Assembly: GCA_015067075.1 (NCBI GenBank)
Contig: SVND01000001.1
Coordinates: forward strand, 36,989 to 100,988
Length of the DNA: 64,000 bases
Source: Oscillospiraceae bacterium
Lineage (GTDB): Bacteria > Bacillota > Clostridia > Oscillospirales > SIG530
Direction: 5' to 3'
Below, piece by piece: positions 9,109-17,465 of the stretch; position 1 is the stretch's first letter; each line of letters opens with the position of its first letter. The notes under the pieces are model-generated. The model had not been told where the DNA came from. It worked only from the letters and a program-made list of their open reading frames with translations, and searched no databases. A program made the translations under genes and the position numbers.

Positions 9109-10014
9109 TTACAGCACCAAAAGCATTACTGCTATGCTTCCGAAAATAACGCCGATCCATTTTTTCAGCGACAGTCTTTCACGGAAAAGCACTACTGCCA
9201 TAACTACTGTCAGCACGAGCACGCTTCCGTTGAATACGGGAAAGAATACCGCGCTATCCATAGCGCCCGATAAGTAAAGATTGAGCTTGTGATTCATTGC
9301 CGTACCAACGCCGCAAACAACCATTAACGCAAAGGACAATAGTGTATACAGCTTCTTTTTATTTTCGCCTTCAACCTGCGCCTGATTTTTTTCCCGCTTG
9401 CCTCTTTTCAGATATATCATCGCTACGTTTACAGCGGAATAAACAAAGGATACGGCAAAAGCCATAACTAAAAATCCGTTAAGCTCATCTTTATGGGACG
9501 ATGTTTGATGGATCTTTTGCATTACGCCTATAAGTCCGCTTGTTGCAAACGCCACAAGGCAATACAAAAGCCACTTTAAGTTTGCTTTTTTCACGTCAGA
9601 ATTTTTATCAACCGATAAAACAAAGCATATGACCATAAAAATAATCCCGATTATCTGATTAGGCTTTATATGCTCATTCCAAAAAATCGCGCCCGACAAA
9701 GTTGGAATAAGCATTGCAAGCGACGTGATTACCGATGTATACGACCATGGTCCCAACTCCATTGCTTTCAAATTAGATATAAACTGAAGCGCTGTTATAA
9801 TTCCGAAAACAATTCCCAACACTACCGTAAACACGGACAAACTCTGTATTCCACCCCAAAGGAAAAGAACTACGGCGGCAACTATACTTATAACCGCATT
9901 GAACACATGGCGTACAAGTTCTTTGTCGGCAAAGCCCTCGGAAAAGTATTTTTTTGTTATACTCGCCGCAATGCACGCTACTATACTTGCAATCAGACAA
10001 ACTGTCGTATTCAA
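9109..10014 (-). CDS. DMT/EamA-family permease
   Basis: 301 residues with about ten membrane helices arranged as two related halves, as in the drug/metabolite transporter superfamily. The first half ends near FMVICFVLSVD. A hydrophilic loop (KRGKREKNQAQVEGENKKK) precedes the second half, which ends GVIFGSIAVMLLVL. Family members move metabolites or act as exporters in the cytoplasmic membrane; the substrate is unknown. The start is TTG at 10014 with GGGGGTC upstream. No in-frame ATG lies near a ribosome binding site, and translation from TTG gives the first helix intact. It is divergent from the AraC regulator, which may control it. Confidence 0.82.
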   Translation of the reverse strand: MNTTVCLIASIVACIAASITKKYFSEGFADKELVRHVFNAVISIVAAVVLFLWGGIQSLSVFTVVLGIVFGIITALQFISNLKAMELGPWSYTSVITSLAMLIPTLSGAIFWNEHIKPNQIIGIIFMVICFVLSVDKNSDVKKANLKWLLYCLVAFATSGLIGVMQKIHQTSSHKDELNGFLVMAFAVSFVYSAVNVAMIYLKRGKREKNQAQVEGENKKKLYTLLSFALMVVCGVGTAMNHKLNLYLSGAMDSAVFFPVFNGSVLVLTVVMAVVLFRERLSLKKWIGVIFGSIAVMLLVL

Positions 10015-10035
10015 AATAAGACCCCCAAATTTTCC

Positions 10036-10064
10036 TTGACTTTTTATTCAATCTAGTATATAAT
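10036..10064 (+). promoter_or_regulatory. Promoter for the AraC-type regulator
   Basis: TTGACT (10036-10041), 17-base spacer, TATAAT (10059-10064). Confidence 0.88.
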
Positions 10065-10074
10065 ACAAGAAAAT

Positions 10075-10103
10075 ATTTTATATTTATACCCTGTTTTAAT
10101 CAA
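10075..10103 (-). promoter_or_regulatory. Divergent promoter for the DMT permease
   Basis: Minus strand TTGATT (10103-10098), 17-base spacer, TAAAAT (10080-10075). It lies back to back with the regulator promoter, so the two transcripts overlap at their 5' ends. Confidence 0.6.
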
Positions 10104-10135
10104 AAAATACGAATTTTCGCTCACGGAGGACTTTT

Positions 10136-10966
10136 ATGCCTGATAATATCGAACTGAGTTCTCTTCCTTTGAATTTTTCTGAAATAAAATATCATCTTGT
10201 CCATGAGAATATCGATCCGTCAAAGCACAATTTACAAAAAAAGCCCCATATTCACGGATGCTATGAGATCTATATAAATATTGCAGGTGACGTTTCTTTT
10301 TTGGTAAACAACAAGCTTTATCCCGTCAAAAAAGGGGATATTATACTTTCACGCCCCGGCGACGTTCACATATGCGTTTACAATTCGCCCTGTTTACACG
10401 AGCATTTTTGTCTTTGGTTTGAGCTTGCGTCAGTCTCGCCCTTTACCAATTTCACAGTAAAAGATGATTTTTCTAATCTGTTTTCTCTCAGCAGTAAAGC
10501 GCGCGAAGCCTTGCTCGATATTTTTTACAAATTGGAGCTTTCTCAGCGCGGTAATTCTCCATTATTTACTTCATCCTATATTCTTCACCTGCTTGCATTG
10601 CTCTCCGAGCCTTCATCAAAAAGCGAAGGCGAGCCAAAGTCCGCTATTCCTTCAGAAATGCAAGCCATTCTTAACTACATTGATGCAAATTTCACGGAAA
10701 TACAGTATGTGGGCGACGTTGCCTCCCATTTTTATATCAGCACAGCAACGCTGAACCGTTGGTTTCGCAAGTATATTAACCTGTCGCCCCGTGAATTTTT
10801 GGAAGCGAAAAAGCTTGCTTTTGCAAAAAAGCTGTTGGATGAGGGATGTACCGTTACGGAGGTCTGTATAAGGACAGGCTTTTCCGATTGCTCACATTTT
10901 ATCGCCGTTTTCAAAAACAAATTCGGTGAAACGCCTTTTAAATACAAAAAAGCCGTATTATCATGA
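10136..10966 (+). CDS. AraC-family transcriptional regulator with cupin sensor
   Basis: 276 residues. The N-terminal half is a cupin-like sensor: HIHGCYEIYINIAGDVSFLV, KKGDIILSRPGDVHIC. The C-terminal 100 residues form the two helix-turn-helix motifs of AraC proteins: VGDVASHFYISTATLNRWFR and CTVTEVCIRTGFSDCSHFIA, followed by FKNKFGETPFKYKK. Such regulators bind DNA as dimers in response to a small ligand, often a sugar. The ribosome binding site GGAGGA precedes ATG 10136. Its back-to-back position suggests control of the DMT permease or of itself; the ligand is unknown. Confidence 0.9.
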   Translation: MPDNIELSSLPLNFSEIKYHLVHENIDPSKHNLQKKPHIHGCYEIYINIAGDVSFLVNNKLYPVKKGDIILSRPGDVHICVYNSPCLHEHFCLWFELASVSPFTNFTVKDDFSNLFSLSSKAREALLDIFYKLELSQRGNSPLFTSSYILHLLALLSEPSSKSEGEPKSAIPSEMQAILNYIDANFTEIQYVGDVASHFYISTATLNRWFRKYINLSPREFLEAKKLAFAKKLLDEGCTVTEVCIRTGFSDCSHFIAVFKNKFGETPFKYKKAVLS

Positions 10967-10969
10967 CAG

Positions 10970-11010
10970 AAGCCTTGATAACAACTGTGTTACCAAGGCT
11001 TTTCCTTTAT
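10970..11010. terminator. Convergent terminator between the AraC gene and nfo
   Basis: AAGCCTTGATAACA pairs with TGTTACCAAGGCTT (one mismatch) around a four-base loop, then a T-rich run. The stem is long enough to work from both sides. Confidence 0.85.
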
Positions 11011-11843
11011 TTTCTCAGGGATTTAAGCAACTTTATTTCTGCCGCATAGCCGTCAATATCGTTCGGTGTTTCAAGCACAAAAGGAAGCTCCCTCAATGCA
11101 GGATGGTTAATTATTCTTACGATACCGTCCAGCGTCAAATGGCCTTCGCCTATCTTTGCATGGCGGTCCTTGTGGGATTCAAACCCAAACATACTGTCGT
11201 TCATATGCACAGCCTTAAGCCTGTCAAGACCGATGACCTTGTCAAAACGCTCCAACACATCGTCGAGCTTGCTCACTATATCGTAGCCGCCGTCGAAAAC
11301 GTGGCACGTATCAAGGCAAACGCCAAGCTTGTCTGACATTTCAACCATATCGATTATCTGTCTTATCTGTTCAAAGCTTGCGCCGACCTCAGTACCCTTG
11401 CCCGCCATAGTTTCAAGTAAAACTATAGTTTTTTGTTCCTTGGTAAGCGTGGAATTGAGAGCAAATGCAATCTGCTCCATACCGACCTGCTCACCTTGTC
11501 CAACATGGCTACCGGGATGGAAGTTATAGTAATTACCCGGTACATATTCCAATCGGCGAAGGTCATCCGCAATGGTCTCTATGGCGAATTTTCGCGTTTC
11601 TTCTTTCTGAGAGCAGCAATTGACCGTATACGGCGCGTGGGCAACGGCAGGTGCAAAATTATTTTCCGCCGCAAGTGTGTTGTATGCGGCGCAATCGGCT
11701 TCATCCAAGGGCTTTGCCGTGCCGCCGCGCGGGTTTCTTGTAAAAAATTGGAACGTATTTGCGCCTATTGCAATCGCCTGTCTGCCCATGGCGGCAAAGC
11801 CGTTGGAAGCAGACAAATGGCATCCTATTTTAAACATTTCCAT
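11007..11843 (-). CDS. nfo: Deoxyribonuclease IV (AP endonuclease)
   Basis: 278 residues, the usual size of Nfo. It cuts DNA 5' to abasic sites in base-excision repair and needs three zinc ions. The metal ligands typical of the family are visible in [48 protein letters not shown] and KIGEGHL. The start is ATG 11843 with GCAGGAAACG in front. That ribosome binding site is locked in a ten-base-pair hairpin spanning 11852-11882, just after the gyrA stop, so translation may be coupled to or limited by gyrA read-through. Nth and a TatD nuclease elsewhere in the window belong to the same repair theme. Confidence 0.93.
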   Translation of the reverse strand: MEMFKIGCHLSASNGFAAMGRQAIAIGANTFQFFTRNPRGGTAKPLDEADCAAYNTLAAENNFAPAVAHAPYTVNCCSQKEETRKFAIETIADDLRRLEYVPGNYYNFHPGSHVGQGEQVGMEQIAFALNSTLTKEQKTIVLLETMAGKGTEVGASFEQIRQIIDMVEMSDKLGVCLDTCHVFDGGYDIVSKLDDVLERFDKVIGLDRLKAVHMNDSMFGFESHKDRHAKIGEGHLTLDGIVRIINHPALRELPFVLETPNDIDGYAAEIKLLKSLRK

Positions 11844-11851
11844 ATACCGTT

Positions 11852-11882
11852 TCCTGCCCGACATATTACACATCGGGCAGGA
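11852..11882 (-). promoter_or_regulatory. Hairpin covering the nfo ribosome binding site
   Basis: In the minus-strand mRNA TCCTGCCCGA (11882-11873) pairs perfectly with TCGGGCAGGA (11861-11852), with an 11-base loop. The right arm contains the AGGA of the nfo ribosome binding site. No U-tract follows, so it is not a terminator. Confidence 0.6.
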
Positions 11883-11894
11883 CCTTTTCTTTTA

Positions 11895-14426
11895 TTATTC
11901 GTTTGTTTCAGACGTTACTTCGCTTTCAGCGTTTTCTTCCGAAGCGCCTTCTTCCTGCTCCGCAAGGGTTGCGGGCAGCTTATCAGCCATATCCTCGTCC
12001 TGCTCCTTTGCAGTTCTCGCCACGGTAACGACTCTGCCATCCTCGCCAAGACGCATAACGCTTACGCCCTGCGTATTTCTGGAATAGGTGGATATTTCGT
12101 TTACAGCCGTACGGATAACGATACCGTCGGAGGATATAAGAATAATATCATCATCGTTGTCAACGACCTTAATTCCTGCAAGCAGACCTGTTTTCTCCGT
12201 AACATTATGGGCAATAAGACCTTTACCGCCGCGTTTTTGAATCTTGAATTCCTCAATATCCGTGCGTTTGCCGTAACCTTTTTCCGTAACGGTAAGAAGC
12301 TGACAGCCATCTCTTGCCGCCGCAACGCCAACAACGAAGTCTTCCTCCGCAAGGTCAATAGCCCAAACGCCGCGTGTAACTCTACCCATGGGACGGGCGT
12401 CTGTTTCACGGAAGCGTATACCAAGACCTTGGTTCGTAGCAACAAGGATATTCTGGCGTCCATCTGTAAGAATAACGTCGCAAAGCTCGTCGCCTTCCTC
12501 CAAAAGTATGCCGTTGACACCGCCAACACGCATCGTGCGGTATTCATTAAGCTCCGTACGCTTAATAAGACCGTTTTTCGTAACAAACAAAAGATAGCCT
12601 TCGCCAAATTCGGGAACACGTATCATCGTCGTTACCTTTTCGCCCTCGCCAAGCTGAAGCAGGTTTACAATATTTACGCCCTTTGCCGTTCTGCTCGATT
12701 CAGGTATTTCATAACACTTTTTGCGATAGAAGCGGCCCTTTGAGGTGAAGAATAATACATAATCGTGAGTCGATGCAATAAACAGCTCCTCAACAAAGTC
12801 CTCTTCGCGAGTGGTCATTGCGGAAATACCTCTGCCGCCGCGGTGCTGAGACTTATATGCGGAAACAGGCATACGCTTAATGTAGCCGTAATGAGTGAGC
12901 GTGAGTGCGCAGCTTTCCTCAGGAATAAGATCCTCAATGTCAAGCTCATCTTCAACGGGCATGATCTCCGTTCTTCTCGCGTCACCGTATTTGCGCTTGA
13001 TCTCCAAGAGCTCTTCCTTGATAATAGCGTCGATGCGGTATCCGCTGGCAAGGATAGCTTTAAGGTCGGCAATTTTAGTATAAAGCGCCGCCAAGCGCTC
13101 CATTATCTTTTCAGTTTCAAGACCTGTAAGTCTGCCCAGCGTCATATTGACGATGGCATCAGCCTGAACGTCTGTGAGTCCGAAGCGTTCGATCAAATTA
13201 GCTTTTGCATTCGGAATAGACGTCGATTTTTTAATTATTTCAACAACTTCGTCTATGTTTTCAATAGCGATCTTCAAGCCTTCCAAAATGTGCGCTTCGC
13301 GCTCCGCCTTGGCAAGCTCAAACTGTGTACGTCTTGTTATGACCTGTCTTTGGAATTTAAGATATTCCTCCAGCATCTGCTTAAGCGACAGCGTTTTCGG
13401 CTGATTGTCAACAAGCGTAAGCATAATTGCGGAGAAGGTTTCCTGAAGCTGGCTGTGCTTGTAAAGCAAATTAAGAACTACCTGTGCGTTAGCGTCGCGC
13501 TTAAGGTCGAAAACGATGTGCATACCGTTTCTACCCGATTCGTCTCGAATAGCGCTTATGCCTTCAATGCGCTTATCCTTGACAAGCTCCGCTATCTGCG
13601 CCACAAGACGGGCTTTGTTTACCATATAAGGAATTTCTGAAACGACTATTCTCTGATGATCCTTATACTCCTCAATTTCAGCCTTGGCGCGCATGGTAAT
13701 TCTGCCCCTGCCCGTATGGTATGCGGCGCGAATACCTGCCGTACCCATAATGTAAGCACCCGTGGGGAAGTCAGGTCCTTTTATGTGCTCCATAAGACCG
13801 TCAACAGTTATTTCCGGATCATCTATAAGCGCACAAACAGCGTCAATAGTCTCGCTGAGATTATGGGGCGGTATGTTCGTTGCCATACCGACGGCAATAC
13901 CTACCGATCCGTTGACCATAAGGTTTGGAAAACGGGACGGCAAAACGCGCGGCTCTTTGCGGCTGTAGTCGTAGTTGGGATCAAAATCAACGGTATCGCT
14001 GTCGATATCGCGAAGCATTTCCTGCGATATCTTCGCCATTCTCGCTTCCGTATAACGGTAAGCAGCCGGAGGGTCACCGTCAACAGAGCCGAAGTTTCCG
14101 TGACCGTCAACAAGTATATACCGCAAGGAGAAGGGCTGAGCCATACGTACCATCGTATCGTAAACAGCGGCGTCACCGTGGGGATGATACTTACCGAGAA
14201 CGTCACCGACTGTCGCGGCTGACTTTTTGAAGGGCTTATCAGATGTAAGTCCCGCCTCGTGCATTGTATAAAGAATACGTCTGTGAACGGGTTTTAGACC
14301 GTCGCGCACGTCGGGCAAAGCACGTCCTACGATAACGGACATGGCGTAATCCATATACGAGTTTTTCATTTCGTTGCGTATCTCAACGGGGATTATGGTT
14401 TGGTTTTCAAAGGTTATATCAGACAA
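11895..14426 (-). CDS. gyrA: DNA gyrase subunit A
   Basis: 843 residues. The breakage-reunion domain shows [21 protein letters not shown], the active-site region [10 protein letters not shown] with the catalytic tyrosine, and the quinolone region [17 protein letters not shown]. The C-terminal beta-pinwheel carries a GyrA box (QKRGGKG), which separates it from ParC. With GyrB it introduces negative supercoils in the nucleoid. The residue matching E. coli Ser83 is alanine here. The start is TTG at 14426 with GGAGG eight bases upstream. An acidic Glu-rich tail ends the protein. gyrB is not in the window. It is followed by nfo and preceded by tatD-metG, all on the same strand. Confidence 0.96.
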   Translation of the reverse strand: MSDITFENQTIIPVEIRNEMKNSYMDYAMSVIVGRALPDVRDGLKPVHRRILYTMHEAGLTSDKPFKKSAATVGDVLGKYHPHGDAAVYDTMVRMAQPFSLRYILVDGHGNFGSVDGDPPAAYRYTEARMAKISQEMLRDIDSDTVDFDPNYDYSRKEPRVLPSRFPNLMVNGSVGIAVGMATNIPPHNLSETIDAVCALIDDPEITVDGLMEHIKGPDFPTGAYIMGTAGIRAAYHTGRGRITMRAKAEIEEYKDHQRIVVSEIPYMVNKARLVAQIAELVKDKRIEGISAIRDESGRNGMHIVFDLKRDANAQVVLNLLYKHSQLQETFSAIMLTLVDNQPKTLSLKQMLEEYLKFQRQVITRRTQFELAKAEREAHILEGLKIAIENIDEVVEIIKKSTSIPNAKANLIERFGLTDVQADAIVNMTLGRLTGLETEKIMERLAALYTKIADLKAILASGYRIDAIIKEELLEIKRKYGDARRTEIMPVEDELDIEDLIPEESCALTLTHYGYIKRMPVSAYKSQHRGGRGISAMTTREEDFVEELFIASTHDYVLFFTSKGRFYRKKCYEIPESSRTAKGVNIVNLLQLGEGEKVTTMIRVPEFGEGYLLFVTKNGLIKRTELNEYRTMRVGGVNGILLEEGDELCDVILTDGRQNILVATNQGLGIRFRETDARPMGRVTRGVWAIDLAEEDFVVGVAAARDGCQLLTVTEKGYGKRTDIEEFKIQKRGGKGLIAHNVTEKTGLLAGIKVVDNDDDIILISSDGIVIRTAVNEISTYSRNTQGVSVMRLGEDGRVVTVARTAKEQDEDMADKLPATLAEQEEGASEENAESEVTSETNE

Positions 14427-14464
14427 AGTTGCTACCTCCGATATTTTTTCTTCGTTTATAATCT

Positions 14465-15265
14465 TTACTGCTCAATATCAAACACACGGCAGGTGTTCTC
14501 ATAGGTCGCTTGCGCAACCTCGGCGACAGTTTTTTCCTTAAGCTCCGCTATCTTTTCCACGACCTTTATCATAAGTCTGGAATCGTTTCGCTGACCGCGG
14601 AAGGGGATCGGCGCCATATAGGGCGCATCCGTTTCGCAAAGAATTCTGTCCATAGGCACAGCCTTTACAGCTTCGCATATCTTGCTTGCATTGCGGAAGG
14701 TTATTGAGCCCGAGAAAGAGATATACCAGCCCTTATCCACAAGCTGACGCGCCATTTCCGCGCTTCCCGAAAAGCAGTGCAGTACGCCGCGCACGCTGTA
14801 CATATTAAGCGCTGTCGTAATGTCACCGTGAGCTTCGCGATCATGGATTATTACAGGCACGTCCAGCTTTCGCGCAAGCTCAAGCTGCTTATCAAACCAT
14901 TCCAGCTGTTTCGCTTTCGGCGCAAAATTATAGAAATAATCAAGTCCTATCTCGCCTATAGCTTTTACTCTTTCATGCTTCACAAGCTCCGCTAACTGCT
15001 CTATTGCATCCTCCTGCGCCTTTCCGCATTCATGGGGATGGATACCGACTGCGGCATACACATGGTCAAATTTTTCAGCATATTCAATTGCCTTATGCGA
15101 CGTTTCCATATCTATACCCGGAACGAGCACGTTTATCCTTGCCCGTTTAAGTGTATCGAGCAAAAAAAATGTGTCATCGTCTCCGTTCACGGAGAACTGC
15201 TCATCATAATAGTGAGCGTGTGAGTCAAAAAGCGTAAGCTTTTTCTTTTCTTCTGTCGTTTGCAT
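14465..15265 (-). CDS. tatD: TatD-family metal-dependent hydrolase (DNase)
   Basis: 266 residues, a TIM-barrel amidohydrolase. The N-terminal metal site is [12 protein letters not shown], followed by [42 protein letters not shown] and [11 protein letters not shown]. TatD proteins are cytoplasmic 3'-5' exonucleases or DNases linked to oxidative DNA repair and tRNA-related quality control. The family's standard place beside metG is kept here (41 bases). The ribosome binding site GGAAGGG lies before ATG 15265. Confidence 0.93.
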   Translation of the reverse strand: MQTTEEKKKLTLFDSHAHYYDEQFSVNGDDDTFFLLDTLKRARINVLVPGIDMETSHKAIEYAEKFDHVYAAVGIHPHECGKAQEDAIEQLAELVKHERVKAIGEIGLDYFYNFAPKAKQLEWFDKQLELARKLDVPVIIHDREAHGDITTALNMYSVRGVLHCFSGSAEMARQLVDKGWYISFSGSITFRNASKICEAVKAVPMDRILCETDAPYMAPIPFRGQRNDSRLMIKVVEKIAELKEKTVAEVAQATYENTCRVFDIEQ

Positions 15266-15306
15266 AATTCTTACCCTTCCGAATTTCCTGAAAGTTTTTC
15301 GGGATT

Positions 15307-17268
15307 TTATCTTATCTGAGAGCCGTTCGGTACGCTTTCATCAATAAATACGACCTTGACATCATCCTCAGCCGCATCTGCCGCAAGGATCATGCCCTCG
15401 CTCATCTCGCCGCAAAGTTTTGCAGGCGCAAGGTTTGACACAAGAATTATTTTTTTGCCGATAAGGTCCTCGGGCTTGTACCATTTTGCAATGCCGGAAA
15501 GGACTTGTCTCTTCTCCGAGCCGATGTCGACAGACAGCTTGAGAAGCTTTTTGGACTTTGCCAAGGGCTCGCAGGTAAGCACCTGGCCTACGCGAAGGGA
15601 TACCTTTGCAAAATCGTCAATGGTGATTATACCCACAGGTTTTTCATCTTCCGTCTTCTTTGCTTCCTTTTTCTCCGCTTCCTTCTTCGCCGCCTCAGCC
15701 TTTTGAGCCGCTTCAGCCTCAAGCTGCTCCAGCTCCTTTTTCATATCAATACGCGGGAAAATAACGTTGCCCTTGCATACTGTAAATCCGGGCTTCAATC
15801 CGCCCCATTGTGTTGCTTCTTCGTATTCGGGCTGTTCGCCTGCGCCGAGCTGGCGCTGTATCTCTGCGGCTGTATCAGGCATAAAGGGAGTAATATATAC
15901 CGAAATAAGGCGAAGCGCCTCGGCAAGATTGTACATTACCGTATTGAGACGGCCAAGCTGCGTCTCATCCTTAGCAAGGATCCACGGTGTAGTCTCGTCG
16001 ATATATTTATTTGCACGGGAAACGAGCTTCCATATCTCCGCAAGAGCGTTAGAGAAAAGGAGCGAGTCCATATTTTCCTCAAATTTGCCTTTAAGCGCCT
16101 TCGCTATGCCGATAAAATCATCATCGGGATCAGCACTTACGAAATTATCAGAAAGTGTTCCGCCAAAGTATTTTTCAATCATGGCAACCGTTCTGGAAAC
16201 AAGGTTTCCAAGGTCGTTTGCAAGGTCTGTGTTTATGCGGTTTATCAGCGCCTCATTTGTGAAAATGCCGTCAGCACCAAAGGGCATCTCGCGCATCAGA
16301 TAATATCTGATAGCGTCAACTCCGTACTTGTCGCAAAGAACCATCGGGTCAACCACGTTGCCCTTCGATTTGGACATTTTTCCGCCGTCAAGCAAGAGCC
16401 ATCCGTGACCAAACACCTGCTTGGGAAGGGGAAGGTCGAGCGCCATGAGCATTGCAGGCCAGATAATAGTATGGAAACGTACTATTTCTTTACCCACAAG
16501 GTGAAGCTCTGCGGGCCAGAACTTTTCATAAAGGCTCTTATCGTCCGTATATGCACCGAGTGCCGTGATATAGTTTGAGAGCGCATCTATCCAAACGTAG
16601 ATAACGTGCTTTGGATCAAAGGTTACGGGAACACCCCAATTAAACGTTGTACGCGATACGCAAAGATCCTCGAGACCGGGCTTAAGGAAGTTGTTTATCA
16701 TTTCATTCTGACGTGATGCAGGCTGAATGAAATCGGGATGCTGTTCAATATACTCAATAAGTCTGTCCTGATATTTGGAAAGGCGGAAAAAGTAGCTTTC
16801 TTCTCTTGCTTTTTCCACGTCTCTGCCGCAGTCGGGGCACTTTCCGTCAACGAGCTGGCGTTCAGTCCAAAACGCCTCGCACTGTGCGCAGTAAAGACCC
16901 TCGTATTCGCTCTTATATATATCGCCTTTGTTGTAAAGTATCTCAAATATCTTCTGGACCTGCTTTACATGCTCCTCATCAGTGGTGCGGATAAACTTAT
17001 CGTGGGAAATGTTCATGCGCTTCCAAAGCTTATGAATTCCGTCGACGATGTTGTCAACGTACTGCTGAGGCGTTACGCCTGCCTGCTCCGCCTTGCGCTG
17101 TATCTTCAAGCCGTGTTCATCCGTACCCGTAAGGAACATTACATCATATCCCTGCATTCGCTTAAAGCGAGCGGCAGCGTCGGCAGCTACGGTAGTATAA
17201 GAATGACCGATGTGAAGATTTCCCGACGGATAATAAATGGGGGTTGTGATGTAATACTTTTTAGACAT
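15307..17268 (-). CDS. metG: Methionyl-tRNA synthetase
   Basis: 653 residues. The Rossmann catalytic core has TPIYYPSGNLHIGHSYTT (HIGH motif) and KMSKSKGNVVDP (KMSKS loop). A zinc knuckle has CAQCEAFW and CPDCGRD. After the anticodon-binding helices a Lys/Glu/Ala-rich linker (about 510-550) leads to a C-terminal tRNA-binding OB domain (DFAKVSLRVGQVLTCE). It charges initiator and elongator tRNA-Met. The promoter lies at 17316-17344, and the short 5' leader leaves no space for a T-box. AAAGGA precedes ATG 17268. It is the first gene of the metG-tatD-gyrA-nfo run. Confidence 0.96.
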   Translation of the reverse strand: MSKKYYITTPIYYPSGNLHIGHSYTTVAADAAARFKRMQGYDVMFLTGTDEHGLKIQRKAEQAGVTPQQYVDNIVDGIHKLWKRMNISHDKFIRTTDEEHVKQVQKIFEILYNKGDIYKSEYEGLYCAQCEAFWTERQLVDGKCPDCGRDVEKAREESYFFRLSKYQDRLIEYIEQHPDFIQPASRQNEMINNFLKPGLEDLCVSRTTFNWGVPVTFDPKHVIYVWIDALSNYITALGAYTDDKSLYEKFWPAELHLVGKEIVRFHTIIWPAMLMALDLPLPKQVFGHGWLLLDGGKMSKSKGNVVDPMVLCDKYGVDAIRYYLMREMPFGADGIFTNEALINRINTDLANDLGNLVSRTVAMIEKYFGGTLSDNFVSADPDDDFIGIAKALKGKFEENMDSLLFSNALAEIWKLVSRANKYIDETTPWILAKDETQLGRLNTVMYNLAEALRLISVYITPFMPDTAAEIQRQLGAGEQPEYEEATQWGGLKPGFTVCKGNVIFPRIDMKKELEQLEAEAAQKAEAAKKEAEKKEAKKTEDEKPVGIITIDDFAKVSLRVGQVLTCEPLAKSKKLLKLSVDIGSEKRQVLSGIAKWYKPEDLIGKKIILVSNLAPAKLCGEMSEGMILAADAAEDDVKVVFIDESVPNGSQIR

Positions 17269-17315
17269 AAAAATCAGTTCCTTTCCGAGTTTTTAACTAA
17301 TTGTTTTATCAAGTA

Positions 17316-17344
17316 ATTATACCACTTTTTTGCGAAAATCACAA
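17316..17344 (-). promoter_or_regulatory. Promoter for metG
   Basis: Minus strand TTGTGA (17344-17339), 17-base spacer, TATAAT (17321-17316). Confidence 0.75.
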
Positions 17345-17387
17345 TACCTTATTTAAATATTTTAATATATTTTTTTAAATAAAGCGC

Positions 17388-17416
17388 TTGTAAATTTCTT
17401 TTTTTGCTGTTATAAT
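17388..17416 (+). promoter_or_regulatory. Promoter for the P-type ATPase
   Basis: TTGTAA (17388-17393), 17-base spacer, TATAAT (17411-17416). It overlaps the in-frame ATG at 17415, which therefore cannot be the start of the gene. Confidence 0.8.
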
Positions 17417-17465
17417 GATTATAAGCAAACAACCACCGCATTTACATAAAAAGGACTTACAAATT

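Noticed and set aside
11433..12743. 436-codon open frame antisense to gyrA and nfo
   Set aside because: It crosses two certain genes on the other strand and has no domain features.
11895..14426. Topoisomerase IV subunit A (parC) instead of gyrA
   Set aside because: The C-terminal QKRGGKG box is a GyrA feature and the length fits GyrA.
15505..16578. 357-codon open frame antisense to metG
   Set aside because: Shadow of metG; unlike any protein family I know and no promoter or ribosome binding site.
17269..17315. T-box or SAM riboswitch before metG
   Set aside because: The leader after the promoter is only about 40 bases, too short for either.
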